In this document: one piece after another, positions 7,003 to 15,724 of the stretch
How positions within the stretch are numbered: the stretch's first letter is position 1
Layout: the number at the start of each line of letters is the position of its first letter
Source of the DNA: Spirochaetaceae bacterium
GTDB taxonomy: Bacteria > Spirochaetota > Spirochaetia > Treponematales > Treponemataceae
Direction: 5' to 3'
DNA length: 32,594 nt
Assembly: GCA_017623685.1 (NCBI GenBank)
Contig: JAGAOP010000031.1
Span: 1-32,594 of the forward strand
The notes under the pieces: model-generated
What the model was told of the DNA's origin: nothing
Seen by the model: only the letters and a program-made list of their open reading frames with translations
Database searches by the model: none
Translations under genes and position numbers: made by a program

Positions 7003-7689
7003 TTAAGGCATATTTTTAATTGCTTTAGGTAGATTTTCTTCTAGTACTTTTAAATCCTCTGGGTGAATAGGTTTAACCCTTTTAACTCCAACTCTTCTTT
7101 TTTTAGGATTATTTTTTGCTTCTTTAGAATCTATTTTGTCTTCAAAGTCTTTTCTTCTAGGATTATTTTTTGCTTCTGGAGAATCTATTTTTCCTTCAAA
7201 GTCTTTTCTTCTAGTATTATTTTTTGCTTCTTTAGAATCTATTTTGCCTTCAAAGTCTTTTCTTTTAGGATTATTTTTTGTTTCTTTAGAATCTATTTTT
7301 CCTTCAAAGTCTTTTCTTCTAGGATTATTTTTTGCTTCTTTAGAATCTATTTTGCCTTCAAAGTCTTTTCTTTTAGGATTATTTTTTGTTTCTGGAGAAT
7401 TTTTTGGGGAACTCCAATTTTGATTTTGGGTTTGTCTTATGTATGCCATAATTGTTAAAACTTTTTTTGTGGAATTCGTTCCTAAAATTCCATATTCATT
7501 AAAAGTTTTATTTAAATTCTGGCTGTTGCTTTTAGGATCAAAATCCATAAAAGACTTTTCAATTAATTTTGCGTTTTTGCAAAAATTTTCAATATCTGAC
7601 TTAGTAATTCCTAGAGGTTCCATGTTTCTTTCTGCAAATAGAAAAAAACTACAAAATAGAAGGGCTGAAATCATTAATAGTTTTTTCAT
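7003..7689 (-). CDS. secreted protein of unknown function with 18-residue tandem repeats
   Basis: I do not recognise this protein. It has 228 residues. Residues 1-19 form a signal peptide (MKKLL, hydrophobic core, LFA cleavage region), with no lipobox. A unique region (20-101) follows, then five tandem copies of an 18-residue unit with the form KNNPKRKDFEGKIDSKEA (102-191) plus a partial sixth, and a basic tail. The repeats are highly charged, hydrophilic and lack Cys, so they may be extended or disordered in the periplasm. Copies differ at few positions (P/T, K/R, K/P, A/T, G/D), which implies recent expansion. AAGGAG precedes the ATG. The gene stands alone, convergent with fabV and divergent from deoD. 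Function unknown; confidence applies to it being a real exported protein. Confidence 0.75.
   Translation of the reverse strand: MKKLLMISALLFCSFFLFAERNMEPLGITKSDIENFCKNAKLIEKSFMDFDPKSNSQNLNKTFNEYGILGTNSTKKVLTIMAYIRQTQNQNWSSPKNSPETKNNPKRKDFEGKIDSKEAKNNPRRKDFEGKIDSKETKNNPKRKDFEGKIDSKEAKNNTRRKDFEGKIDSPEAKNNPRRKDFEDKIDSKEAKNNPKKRRVGVKRVKPIHPEDLKVLEENLPKAIKNMP
7117..7386 (-). repeat. 54-bp tandem repeat (five copies) inside the secreted protein gene
   Basis: Five in-frame copies of a 54-base unit encode the 18-residue peptide repeat. Several copies alternate in two variants (TTTTGCC versus TTTTTCC, and CTTTTAGG versus CTTCTAGG in the plus-strand sequence), giving a partial 108-base higher-order period. 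Because the unit is a multiple of three, opposite-strand frames also stay open across it. Confidence 0.92.
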
Positions 7690-7842
7690 AAAAACTCCTT
7701 GATAATAGTTTGTATATCTACACTATTTATAAAAAAATCCAAGAGCCTTAGTTACTAAATATTTTATAAAAAAAAATAATACTTTGTTATAATTTATAAA
7801 ATTCATACTGTTTTTTTTAATTTTTTACCAAACGGAAAAAAC

Positions 7843-7871
7843 TTGTTTTTCCTTAAACCTAGGTTTATACT
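7843..7871 (+). promoter_or_regulatory. promoter of deoD
   Basis: TTGTTT (7843-7848), a 17-base spacer and TATACT (7866-7871). The -35 lies in a small inverted repeat, GGAAAAA/TTTTTCC (7834-7852). GGAGG precedes the deoD ATG at 7910, giving a leader of about 30 bases. Confidence 0.6.
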
Positions 7872-7909
7872 ATAAAAAATACTAAAGCACTTATGTTTAT
7901 GGAGGCGTA

Positions 7910-8614
7910 ATGAGTACACATATTAACGCAAAAGAAGGGCAAATTGCAGATACTATTTTGCTACCTGGAGATCCTTTACGAGCAAAATTTATTGCAGAAA
8001 ATTTTTTAGATAATGCCCTATGTTATAATGAAGTTCGTGGAATGTATGGTTTTACTGGAACATACAAAGGTAAGCCTGTATCAGTTCAAGGTACTGGGAT
8101 GGGGCAGCCTTCTCTTTCTATTTATGTAAATGAACTTTTCCAATTTTATGGTGTGCAAAAGGCAATTCGAGTTGGAACTTGCGGGGCAGTTCAAGCTAGT
8201 ACAAAAATTCGTGACACTATTTTAGCTGTAAGTGCTTGTACAGATTCTTCTTTGATTACTCAAAGATTTGGCTCGTTACATTTTGCACCTACTGCAAACT
8301 TTGAATTGTTAAATGCAGCTTATACAGCAGCAAAAAATGCTGGGATTCAAACTTTACAAGGTTCTGTAGCTTCTAGTGACCTGTTTTATGACGAAAATGA
8401 CAACTGGAAACTTTGGGCAAAATATGGAATTCTGGGAATCGAAATGGAAGCCGCTGAATTATACACTTTAGCTGCAAAATTTCAACGAAAAGCTCTGGCT
8501 ATTTTAACTGTTTCAGATCACATTGTTACTGGAGAAGTAACTACAGCTCAAGAAAGACAAGAAACTTTTTCTAATATGATAAAAATTGCTTTAGAGGCAG
8601 GGACTTCAGTTTAG
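7910..8614 (+). CDS. deoD: purine nucleoside phosphorylase, DeoD type
   Basis: A 234-residue hexameric-type phosphorylase of the PNP/UDP superfamily. It splits purine (deoxy)nucleosides with phosphate into base and (deoxy)ribose 1-phosphate in the cytosol, for salvage. Diagnostic features of the DeoD class: GDPLRAK with Arg24 (phosphate), RVGTCGA with Arg87, EMEAAELY near 178-185 (ribose contact) and SDHIVTGE with the catalytic Asp203. Length matches E. coli DeoD closely. GGAGG lies 5 bases before the ATG, and a good promoter is at 7843-7871. No deoA/B/C or nucleoside transporter is adjacent; the gene is probably monocistronic, followed by a stable hairpin at 8663-8727. Confidence 0.96.
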   Translation: MSTHINAKEGQIADTILLPGDPLRAKFIAENFLDNALCYNEVRGMYGFTGTYKGKPVSVQGTGMGQPSLSIYVNELFQFYGVQKAIRVGTCGAVQASTKIRDTILAVSACTDSSLITQRFGSLHFAPTANFELLNAAYTAAKNAGIQTLQGSVASSDLFYDENDNWKLWAKYGILGIEMEAAELYTLAAKFQRKALAILTVSDHIVTGEVTTAQERQETFSNMIKIALEAGTSV

Positions 8615-8662
8615 CTTTTCATATTATTTGCTTTTTCTTTGTAGAAGTACTAAATTTAAGGT

Positions 8663-8727
8663 TGGTAGCAGAAAAAAATTTATTCAATTCAATTTTATGA
8701 ATGGTCCATTTTTTTTTCTAGCTACCA
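8663..8727 (+). terminator. long hairpin after deoD, possible terminator
   Basis: TGGTAGC (8663-8669) pairs with GCTACCA (8721-8727); inside, GAAAAAAAT pairs with ATTTTTTTTTC. Below the stem the sequence is GGCTTTTTGC, a short T-run only. It lies about 50 bases after the deoD stop. It may end the deoD transcript, or act at the RNA level for the following gene. Confidence 0.4.
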
Positions 8728-8819
8728 GGCTTTTTGCATAATAATTTGCGAATCTATTAATTAGAAATTTTTTCAAAATTGAATGAATATTCTAAAAATC
8801 AAAGAAAAAGAGGAATGTA

Positions 8820-9470
8820 ATGAAAAAAAAATTTTTACCTGTTCTTGTTATAGTGATAGCCTTTTTTGGTTTTTCAGCAAAGGCAAATAATGTGACTATT
8901 GACATGAAGTTTAATGTTTTAGGTCAAGATAAAAATAATAGTTTTAACTGGATATTAGATGGAAAAGTTGTAAAAGATGGTTATGATGCTACCACTGGGG
9001 CTTCTAAATCTAATACCACATATTTATTTGATTCAGTTAGGTATGAATCTAAGACCAGTAAAAAAACTACAATTCCAACTGGACTTCGCTGCCTAGTTTT
9101 GTTCCCCCTTTCAGATTACGAAACAGCAGAAATGGATGCTTTTACAGTTTTTCAAATTAATAAAGAGATAATTATTCGTTTTGTTCACCGAGGTGTTGCC
9201 TACGAAATAAAAACTGATAAAAACGGGAAAATCCGTTTAGATAATTCTTTTTATTATGCACCAAAGGTTGCAGAAAATATTGGTGGAATATTTCTTATCA
9301 AAGAAGAATATCTTATTCCAGGAGGGAATCCTGCAAATATGGCAGATTTAGATTGGGAAAAAATTACATTAATAAACGATGTCCCTTCAGCTACAAAATT
9401 TTATTCAGGAACTTTAACTGCATCGTTAAAAAAAGGTATCCTTTCTGTAAAGGGTAGAATTTCTATGTAA
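8820..9470 (+). CDS. exported protein of unknown function
   Basis: A 216-residue protein I do not recognise. A signal peptide is clear: MKKKF, hydrophobic core to about residue 19, and a SAKA cleavage region near residue 22, with no lipobox Cys. The mature part alternates hydrophobic and polar residues (for example FTVFQINKEIIIRFVHRGVAYEI) and suggests a mostly beta-strand, soluble periplasmic domain. It contains a single Cys (in GLRCLVLFP), no enzyme motif and no transmembrane segment after the signal. AGAGGA precedes the ATG. The gene is flanked by gaps of about 205 and 278 bases containing hairpins and is probably transcribed alone. Confidence 0.7.
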   Translation: MKKKFLPVLVIVIAFFGFSAKANNVTIDMKFNVLGQDKNNSFNWILDGKVVKDGYDATTGASKSNTTYLFDSVRYESKTSKKTTIPTGLRCLVLFPLSDYETAEMDAFTVFQINKEIIIRFVHRGVAYEIKTDKNGKIRLDNSFYYAPKVAENIGGIFLIKEEYLIPGGNPANMADLDWEKITLINDVPSATKFYSGTLTASLKKGILSVKGRISM

Positions 9471-9497
9471 AAAAATTATTTGTTTTAGATTCAAATG

Positions 9498-9563
9498 CTG
9501 TCGTAGCAGTAATTTTAACTCTTTGATTTAGAAAATAAATTTTTTTTACTACTACGGTGGCAG
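9498..9563 (+). terminator. imperfect inverted repeat after the exported protein
   Basis: CTGTCGTAGCAGTAA (9498-9512) is partly complementary to TTACTACTACGGTGGCAG (9546-9563), with a bulge. It lies 27 bases after the stop codon. There is no clear downstream T-run, so a terminator role is only possible. The rest of the 278-base gap holds the putative start region of the next gene. Confidence 0.3.
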
Positions 9564-9748
9564 TTAAGAATAAAAAACACTTTATCCTTGTAAACATAGT
9601 AAGCTAAGAAAAATCAGTTGGCTTTGTAACATTCATCTTGCGATATTTTTTTTTACATGGTATCATAAATATAGACTTTAATTTCTAAGTCTGTATGATA
9701 ACTTGAAAATAATTTTGTGAAATTTGAAATTATGCTTATGAGGAATAT

Positions 9749-10657
9749 ATGAAACCTACATTATTAGTGTTAGCTGCTGGAATGGGGAGCCGTTATGGGG
9801 GTGTAAAACAAATTGATGGCGTAGGCCTACATGAAGAAACATTGTTAGATTTTGCAACTTTTGATGCAATGAAAAGTGGTTTTGGCAAAGTTATATATAT
9901 TATTCGGAAAGATATTGAAAAAGATTTTAGAGAAAGGTTCTTTGATCGAGTGGCAAAGAATTTTAATGCAGAGTATATTTTTCAAACTCCTCAGTCTTTA
10001 TTAACAGATGAACAGTTTGCTCAAGTGACAAAGCGAACAAAACCCTGGGGAACCCTTCACGCTGTTTTATGTGCAGAAAGTATAATAAATGAACCCTTTG
10101 CTGTAATTAATGCGGATGACTATTATGGTCGCAGTGCTTTTGAAACATTAAGTAATCACTTATCTAACATAGATGCAAACAGCAATGAGCATGCAATGGT
10201 TGGCTTTGTTCTTCAAAATACAATGAGTCCTTCTGGAACAGTAACAAGAGCTGTTTGTCAAGTTCAGGATGGTTATCTTGTGTCCATGAAGGAAAATTCT
10301 AATATTGGATATGATGGTGATAAGATATTCAGTGTTTTAGATGGAAATAAAATCCAATTAACTGGAAAAGAATGGGTTTCTATGAATTTCTTTGGATTTT
10401 CACCTACAGTTTTTCAAGATTTTTCTGCATACTGGAGAAACTTCGTTTCTAAAAGTTTAACTAGCGAAAAAGATGAAGCTCTTTTACCAGAAGCCGCTAG
10501 CCAAATTGTTTCCAAGGGTCATGGAAAAATTAAGGTTTATACTACAGAAGAAATGTGGTTTGGTATGACATATCCACAAGATAGACCTATGGTTAAGGCC
10601 GAAATTTCTAAAAAAATTAATTCTGGATATTATCCAGAAGAACTGTGGAAAAACTAA
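9749..10657 (+). CDS. NTP-transferase family nucleotidyltransferase (sugar-phosphate type)
   Basis: A 302-residue protein with the Rossmann-like nucleotidyltransferase fold. The N-terminal motif LAAGMGSRYGGVKQ (8-21) is the nucleotide-binding G-x-G-x-R signature, and INADDYYG carries the metal-binding Asp pair typical of enzymes that make NDP-sugars. The later part has no left-handed beta-helix, so it is not a GlmU-type bifunctional enzyme. Its sugar and nucleotide are unknown; the mannose-6-phosphate isomerase 20 bases downstream makes a mannose- or hexose-phosphate pathway plausible, but this is inference. TGAGGAATAT gives the ribosome site. A possible promoter is upstream at about 9670-9697 (TAGACT-16-TATGAT), with a 6-bp inverted repeat AGACTT/AAGTCT (9673-9692). 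Confidence 0.75.
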   Translation: MKPTLLVLAAGMGSRYGGVKQIDGVGLHEETLLDFATFDAMKSGFGKVIYIIRKDIEKDFRERFFDRVAKNFNAEYIFQTPQSLLTDEQFAQVTKRTKPWGTLHAVLCAESIINEPFAVINADDYYGRSAFETLSNHLSNIDANSNEHAMVGFVLQNTMSPSGTVTRAVCQVQDGYLVSMKENSNIGYDGDKIFSVLDGNKIQLTGKEWVSMNFFGFSPTVFQDFSAYWRNFVSKSLTSEKDEALLPEAASQIVSKGHGKIKVYTTEEMWFGMTYPQDRPMVKAEISKKINSGYYPEELWKN

Positions 10658-10677
10658 AGGTTTTATAGGGGAAAACC

Positions 10678-11484
10678 ATGTATGAATTAAAACCCTTTGT
10701 TTCAAACACGGTATGGGGTTATGAATTATGGCTAGCGTCTACACATCCGGCTGGATTATCTTTTGCAGTTAATTCTTTAACAAAGCAAGAAAGTTATTTA
10801 AAAGATGTAGTTTCGGATTATCCATTGCTAATAAAAATTATTCAAGCAGACAAAACTTTGTCTGTTCAAGTTCATCCTGATGATGAATTTGCTGCTATAC
10901 ATGAAAATTCAAGGGGCAAGACTGAATGTTGGTACGTTCTTGACGCCAAGCCCGGAGTAAAATTAATTTGTGGTATAGAAAATAATTTATCCAAAGAGGA
11001 TTTTCTTTTAGCATTAAAAAATGAAAAAATCAACGATTTTCTTCATTATGTAGAAGTTGAAAAAGGTGACTTAATTTTCATACCCGCAGGAACTGTTCAT
11101 GCTATTAGTGGTGGAGTAAGGTTATTAGAGGTTCAAGAGTCTAGCAATATTACTTATAGATTATATGATTGGGGTAGAGATAGAGAAATGCATTTAAGCA
11201 AGGGCTTATCAGTTTATAAAAGCATAATGTCTAATCCCATAAAAAATTTTAGCGATATTTTTTCTTGCGAATTCTTTTCGGTGGAATTAATTCAAGTTGA
11301 ATTTGGTAACTCTATAACTTGTGATAAGGATTTCGTTTTATTTGCTACAGAGGGATCTGGAGAATTAAATTCTTCTTTTGGGGATAAAATTAATTGTAAT
11401 CCCGAAATGACAATTTTTTGCAAAAAAAATGAAGTGATAATTCCTAATTCATCTTTTTCCTTCATAAAAATTATTTCAGAATAA
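10678..11484 (+). CDS. manA: mannose-6-phosphate isomerase, class I (short form)
   Basis: A 268-residue zinc-dependent cupin enzyme that interconverts fructose 6-phosphate and mannose 6-phosphate. Metal ligands are visible as Gln64 and His66 in VQVHPDDEF, Glu83 in GKTECWYV and His141 in PAGTVHAI. The substrate loop LLEVQESSNITYRLYDW is present. The length is that of the short bacterial class I isomerases rather than the roughly 390-residue E. coli type. GGGG is upstream of the ATG. It lies 20 bases after the nucleotidyltransferase and forms an operon with it. The stop is 9 bases from the convergent end of the barrel protein gene, with no terminator hairpin visible between them. Confidence 0.93.
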   Translation: MYELKPFVSNTVWGYELWLASTHPAGLSFAVNSLTKQESYLKDVVSDYPLLIKIIQADKTLSVQVHPDDEFAAIHENSRGKTECWYVLDAKPGVKLICGIENNLSKEDFLLALKNEKINDFLHYVEVEKGDLIFIPAGTVHAISGGVRLLEVQESSNITYRLYDWGRDREMHLSKGLSVYKSIMSNPIKNFSDIFSCEFFSVELIQVEFGNSITCDKDFVLFATEGSGELNSSFGDKINCNPEMTIFCKKNEVIIPNSSFSFIKIISE

Positions 11485-11493
11485 AATAACCTT

Positions 11494-12843
11494 CTAAAAA
11501 GACCAACCAATACTTATAATGGGCGAAAGGTTCATCGTGGGCATTTCTGGAATAAAGGTGGCTGTAAAATCTGCTCCAGCTTCTAAATAAAGCCCTTGCC
11601 AGATTGTATAGGCAACTGAAGTTCCCGCTTGGGCTGAAAAATACATACTGTTAAAGGGCTCAGATTTTAGGTTATGGGGGAATTTAAAATGAAGCCCTTG
11701 AACTAAAGTTACACCACCACCACCTCTAATTTCTACATATAATTTCCTTTGTATAATGGGTAGTCTATAAAAAGCTAAAAGTGATCCAGTAAAGAAATTA
11801 GATGAAAGGTTATATCCATCATAATCTGTAGAAAGTCTGTCTGCCTTTATTCCCAATCCGAATCCAAAATTTCCAAATCGGCGCTTAATGGGATAATATG
11901 ATATCTTTAAATCAAAGGCTAAGGGGATAAAATTTGTTCCAAAAAATTCTTTAATGGTTCCATCGTAAAGTACAAGTTGTGGAGCATAACCAAAGGATAA
12001 ATTTAAATCGTACCATTTAATAAATTTAATTATCAACGGAATTTCAGCCTTAAAACCACCTAGATTTTCAGCTCTAAGTTGCCAATTTCCTATATCGAAT
12101 TTTTCTTGATCAAAAATAATATCCGCTTTTGTTTCTTCATCATTAAAGTCTACAGAAAGGGGATATTGGCGTCTTAATCCATCTACTAAATAAATTTGGG
12201 TACTATCCATTAAGTTTTCGCCACGAATCGAAATATTTCCATCGTATAAGGAGTCTAAATAAATTATTTGTTTTGAAATATCTGTTATTTTAGGAATATA
12301 CGCTTTCCTAACTTCAAATTCCATAGGTTCAGTTGTAAATCCGGGATGTCCTAAAAGATTGTAAAGAGTAATTGTATATCTGTATTTTTGGGGCATCCCG
12401 TTTTCTTTTGCAAAAAGAGAAACTGTTAGTTTTGTATCAGTTGTTTTGTATAAACCATCCCCAAGATATTCTGTTTCTTGTAGTGATACCGCTGTAGATT
12501 TATTTTCTGTTTCTTGATTGTTGTTTTTACCTTCTTCGGTATTTTCTTGTTCTAATAATTCTTTGGGAGCAAGTTTGGCTTCGTAGGGTATCCATTCTTT
12601 TGTTTCTGTAAGAGTTTCTAACTTAACAATATAATATTTAACCAAATTTGCAGGTTGCCACTGAATTGTTTGATAAATTAATATTTGTTCACCTTGATTA
12701 TGGGTAAAATAATTTTTTACTTGAACTTGTTCCTCTGGTTTTGACTCTTGTGCGAATAGGAAAGTTGTTGCAAAAAAAGATAATAAAGCAGTCGCAATGA
12801 TTATTTTTCTTTGAAACTTAAATTGGGGTTTCTTAATTACCAT
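11494..12843 (-). CDS. exported protein with IPT-like segment and C-terminal outer-membrane beta-barrel
   Basis: Third gene of the cyclase operon, 449 residues. I chose the ATG at 12843 because GGGGGA lies just before it and it opens a proper signal peptide (MVIKKPQFKFQRKIII, hydrophobic, ending near TFLFAQ); the frame stays open to 12921 but that would place 26 extra residues before the signal. The middle part, around IYLDSLYDGNISIRGENL, resembles an IPT/TIG or Ig-like beta domain. The last 170 or so residues show alternating amphipathic strands and end in the aromatic residue pattern IISIGWSF, as in outer-membrane barrels. It overlaps the FecR-protein gene by 11 bases, so translation is probably coupled. 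Function unknown; a surface or periplasmic scaffold is an inference. Confidence 0.72.
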   Translation of the reverse strand: MVIKKPQFKFQRKIIIATALLSFFATTFLFAQESKPEEQVQVKNYFTHNQGEQILIYQTIQWQPANLVKYYIVKLETLTETKEWIPYEAKLAPKELLEQENTEEGKNNNQETENKSTAVSLQETEYLGDGLYKTTDTKLTVSLFAKENGMPQKYRYTITLYNLLGHPGFTTEPMEFEVRKAYIPKITDISKQIIYLDSLYDGNISIRGENLMDSTQIYLVDGLRRQYPLSVDFNDEETKADIIFDQEKFDIGNWQLRAENLGGFKAEIPLIIKFIKWYDLNLSFGYAPQLVLYDGTIKEFFGTNFIPLAFDLKISYYPIKRRFGNFGFGLGIKADRLSTDYDGYNLSSNFFTGSLLAFYRLPIIQRKLYVEIRGGGGVTLVQGLHFKFPHNLKSEPFNSMYFSAQAGTSVAYTIWQGLYLEAGADFTATFIPEMPTMNLSPIISIGWSF

Positions 12844-15724
12844 ATAAATCCCCCGGGTTATAAATATATATTTCTTCTTGTGGTAAATAAACTTGGAAAA
12901 TGTTTTCTGAAGCAATACCATCTTGTAGTATTACTCTGTCTTCAAAACGCTGTCCTTCATTGCCTGGCATATACCTTTTTGCTGAAACAAACCATTGAAA
13001 GTTTCCAACTCCAAACTGAGTTAAATCCAAAGTTCGATTAATGTTGCGTTTTTTGTCACTGGGGGCAGCAATATATGTTTTCAAAACAGTTTCTTGTGTA
13101 TCCAAATTTTTTATCACAAGTTCATAGGCATCAGCTTGTTGAACCTGTTCCCATGATAATGTTATTGTTAGCTCTTCAAGTAAGTATGTTTCATCAAAAA
13201 CTTGATTGTTGGCAGGTGAAATAGTTTTAGGTGCAGGGAAGGGGCTGATGGGATTTACAGTAAATTTAAAAGGAGTAATTGAACTTATGTCATGTCCACT
13301 AATTGCTAACGCATTGATTGTGTACCAATATGTTCCATTACTAAGAGAAGGCAATTTTGGTGTTAAAGAATCTATTTTTTCCCTGTAAACGATTGTACTT
13401 CCAGCCACATTTGATGCTGCTTGACCATACTGTTTTGGTAAAGCATTTGTATTGCCTTTAACAACTACTAGTTCAGCTGCAGAAATGGATGTACGACTTA
13501 AATAAGTAATTTTTGAAGGATGTAAAAATGCGTCAATTCCTTCAAAAGTAGAATTGTTACTTGGATTTTCTAATTGAACAGGATATATTTTTTGCAAAGT
13601 GAATTTTTGTTCTGAAAGTAAGCCTGTTCGTCTGGAGTTAATTGCAGATTCTTCTGCAAAGGCCTGAACCGTCCAAATGTATTTTCCAGGTGGCAGAGAA
13701 TCAAATACAAAACTTTTACTTGTTTTTTCAACATATAGATCTTCAAAAACAGGGTCCTTATTTTCTAAAGGAATCCCGTCTTCGGTGTAAATTTTTATTT
13801 GATAGTAATCAGCTCCTTCTACAGGTTGCCAAATAAAATTGCTTGGTTGTTGTAGCATTGAAACTAGATTACTTTCTTGTAAAGGTGAAACAATAATAGG
13901 TTTATCTAAAGGAGGAAGAACATTAAGTTGCTTAGGTTGAGTTTCTATAAAAGCACCTTCTTTTTCTTGAAATGCAATTCGCCAATAATATGTTCCAATT
14001 GGAATTGATTTTCCCAATGTACCTAAAATATCTTTTCCTAAATTTTCTTCGTAGTAAATATTAGAAAAATCTTGGTTCGTTGAAATTTGAAATTTAATTT
14101 CATCTGGAATATTACTTTTCCAAGTGAATTTAGTGTCTTGAATTCTAGCCTGTGCTACAGAATAACCATTTGGTGGAAATACAGTTTGAAAAATTACTTC
14201 TCTGTCCATGGCTATAAAAGATGAAATATTACTTGATTCGGATACATTTCCTTCGGTGTCAATTTGTATTACTTTCCAAAACCATCTACCTGTGGAAGGA
14301 GGCATGAATTCTGCATAGTTTTCTGTGGTAGAAATTTCTGTTATGATATTATTCATTTCTGGGTCAGAGGCTATTGTAAGTGTATAAGAAGCTGCATCAT
14401 TTTCTCTTACCCAAGAAAAAATTGGAGCATAACTTTCTGTTTGGCTGTTATTTTGATCTGAGGCAATATTTACAAAACTGCCATTTGTAGGAGAAATAGG
14501 AATTGGTTTTCCCAATTTGGCTTTTTGGTCAATTATAAAATTTTCAACAGGAGATGGGTTTGAATAACCAATTCCATCGATGGTGTAGTATGGAGTAACT
14601 CTCCAATACCAAGTTCCTTTTCCCAAAGAAGAAACAATACTGGAAGGGTATGGACTTCGCTGACTGATTATTGGATTGTTTATCTCTGGATTGTCTGCAA
14701 CCTCAAATAAATATTGAGAAGCGTATTCGTTGCCTTCCCACATAAATCGAATTGAAGGAAGCACTGTTCTATAAGAGAAAATATCACCTTTTTGAGGAAC
14801 AATGGCACTAGGTGAAGGTGCTGAAAGAATATTCAATTTTCCTTCTGTAATTGAATCTTGAATTATTTCACCATTTTGGGTAATGTAAAAACGCCAATAA
14901 AGGATTCCGTTTTGGCAATTTATAGTCATGGACTTTAATCCAGAAATTGCAATTTGGTCTTGAATATTTACAAATTGTTTATCAAGGGCAGTTTCAAATA
15001 CAACTGTGCTATTATTAGGCAAATTATTTGTAGCCCAAGTAAATTGAACTGGCAACAATTCATCGGTATGGTTTAATAATCTAGTTTGCGGAGCTGGCGT
15101 TGCAACTGCAATATAATTTGTTTGAATTTCACCATTTGGGGAAAGAGTAAAAGCGGAACCCTGTTGCAAAATTCTAGCTCCATTTTTATCTGAAATAACA
15201 GCACTACCATCTAAAACATTAAATTGCAAGGGTATTCCTTGAGAACCAGAAATACCACTAGAAGCAGAAATAGATGAACCTTTTTCTAAATCCACAACCA
15301 CATTTCCAGATTTTAATTTTATGTTACCAGAAGATTCTGAAGTTTTAGCAGAAATAACTCCACCAGAAAAGTCTAAAGCTGTTTCACCGTTATCATCCAC
15401 AAATATTTGAATAATAGTGTTACTTCCTAATTCAAATACGGAATCTTGCATTGTAATTGTGGTTTCGGCATTTGTAGAGGTACGAATTGTATCGCCATTG
15501 TAAATTGGAGCGTCTTGGCGTAACCTGTCCCAAATCATTCTATCAGAGAATTTTCTTTGTGCTGCTTTTCGCTTCCAAGTTACAGTTGCAATGGGATTTT
15601 CGTTAAGTTTTGACAGTACTTGAGTAAAATCCTTCCAGAAAAGATAAAAACTTAAGACGGCTCCGCAAATACAAATCGTTGTAACGATTATATCACTAAC
15701 TCTGGATTTTGTATTTCTTTTCAT
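12833..15724 (-). CDS. FecR-domain protein with multiple Fn3-like repeats
   Basis: A 963-residue membrane-anchored protein. One transmembrane segment lies at about residues 11-30, then a FecR domain (about 60-160; NGDTIRTSTNAE and ELGSNTIIQI are typical). About seven beta-sandwich repeats follow, recognisable by an initial F-x-W and a final G-T-Y-Y-W-R-V type strand (for example LGKGTWYWRVTP, SIPIGTYYWRIAF). These look like Fn3/Ig-like modules projecting into the periplasm or beyond. FecR domains often sense or transmit envelope signals or bind peptidoglycan. From memory, T. pallidum Tp0483 is a FecR-type protein reported to bind fibronectin and lies beside a cyclase. The start overlaps the cyclase gene by 29 bases; the end overlaps the barrel gene by 11. 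Confidence 0.82.
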   Translation of the reverse strand: MKRNTKSRVSDIIVTTICICGAVLSFYLFWKDFTQVLSKLNENPIATVTWKRKAAQRKFSDRMIWDRLRQDAPIYNGDTIRTSTNAETTITMQDSVFELGSNTIIQIFVDDNGETALDFSGGVISAKTSESSGNIKLKSGNVVVDLEKGSSISASSGISGSQGIPLQFNVLDGSAVISDKNGARILQQGSAFTLSPNGEIQTNYIAVATPAPQTRLLNHTDELLPVQFTWATNNLPNNSTVVFETALDKQFVNIQDQIAISGLKSMTINCQNGILYWRFYITQNGEIIQDSITEGKLNILSAPSPSAIVPQKGDIFSYRTVLPSIRFMWEGNEYASQYLFEVADNPEINNPIISQRSPYPSSIVSSLGKGTWYWRVTPYYTIDGIGYSNPSPVENFIIDQKAKLGKPIPISPTNGSFVNIASDQNNSQTESYAPIFSWVRENDAASYTLTIASDPEMNNIITEISTTENYAEFMPPSTGRWFWKVIQIDTEGNVSESSNISSFIAMDREVIFQTVFPPNGYSVAQARIQDTKFTWKSNIPDEIKFQISTNQDFSNIYYEENLGKDILGTLGKSIPIGTYYWRIAFQEKEGAFIETQPKQLNVLPPLDKPIIVSPLQESNLVSMLQQPSNFIWQPVEGADYYQIKIYTEDGIPLENKDPVFEDLYVEKTSKSFVFDSLPPGKYIWTVQAFAEESAINSRRTGLLSEQKFTLQKIYPVQLENPSNNSTFEGIDAFLHPSKITYLSRTSISAAELVVVKGNTNALPKQYGQAASNVAGSTIVYREKIDSLTPKLPSLSNGTYWYTINALAISGHDISSITPFKFTVNPISPFPAPKTISPANNQVFDETYLLEELTITLSWEQVQQADAYELVIKNLDTQETVLKTYIAAPSDKKRNINRTLDLTQFGVGNFQWFVSAKRYMPGNEGQRFEDRVILQDGIASENIFQVYLPQEEIYIYNPGDLYGN

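Noticed and set aside
7063..7702. Plus-strand open frames of 131, 95 and 87 residues opposite the repeat protein
   Set aside because: They are repetitive Phe/Ser-rich antisense translations that stay open only because the repeat is 54 bases long. They have no ribosome site, and the minus-strand frame has a signal peptide and AAGGAG.
7834..7852. GGAAAAA/TTTTTCC inverted repeat over the deoD -35
   Set aside because: A-tract/T-tract palindromes of this size are expected by chance in such AT-rich DNA, and nothing else marks it as an operator or terminator.
12844..12921. N-terminal extension of the barrel protein to an ATG at 12921
   Set aside because: The extra 26 residues would precede a complete signal peptide, and the GGGGGA ribosome site belongs to the ATG at 12843.
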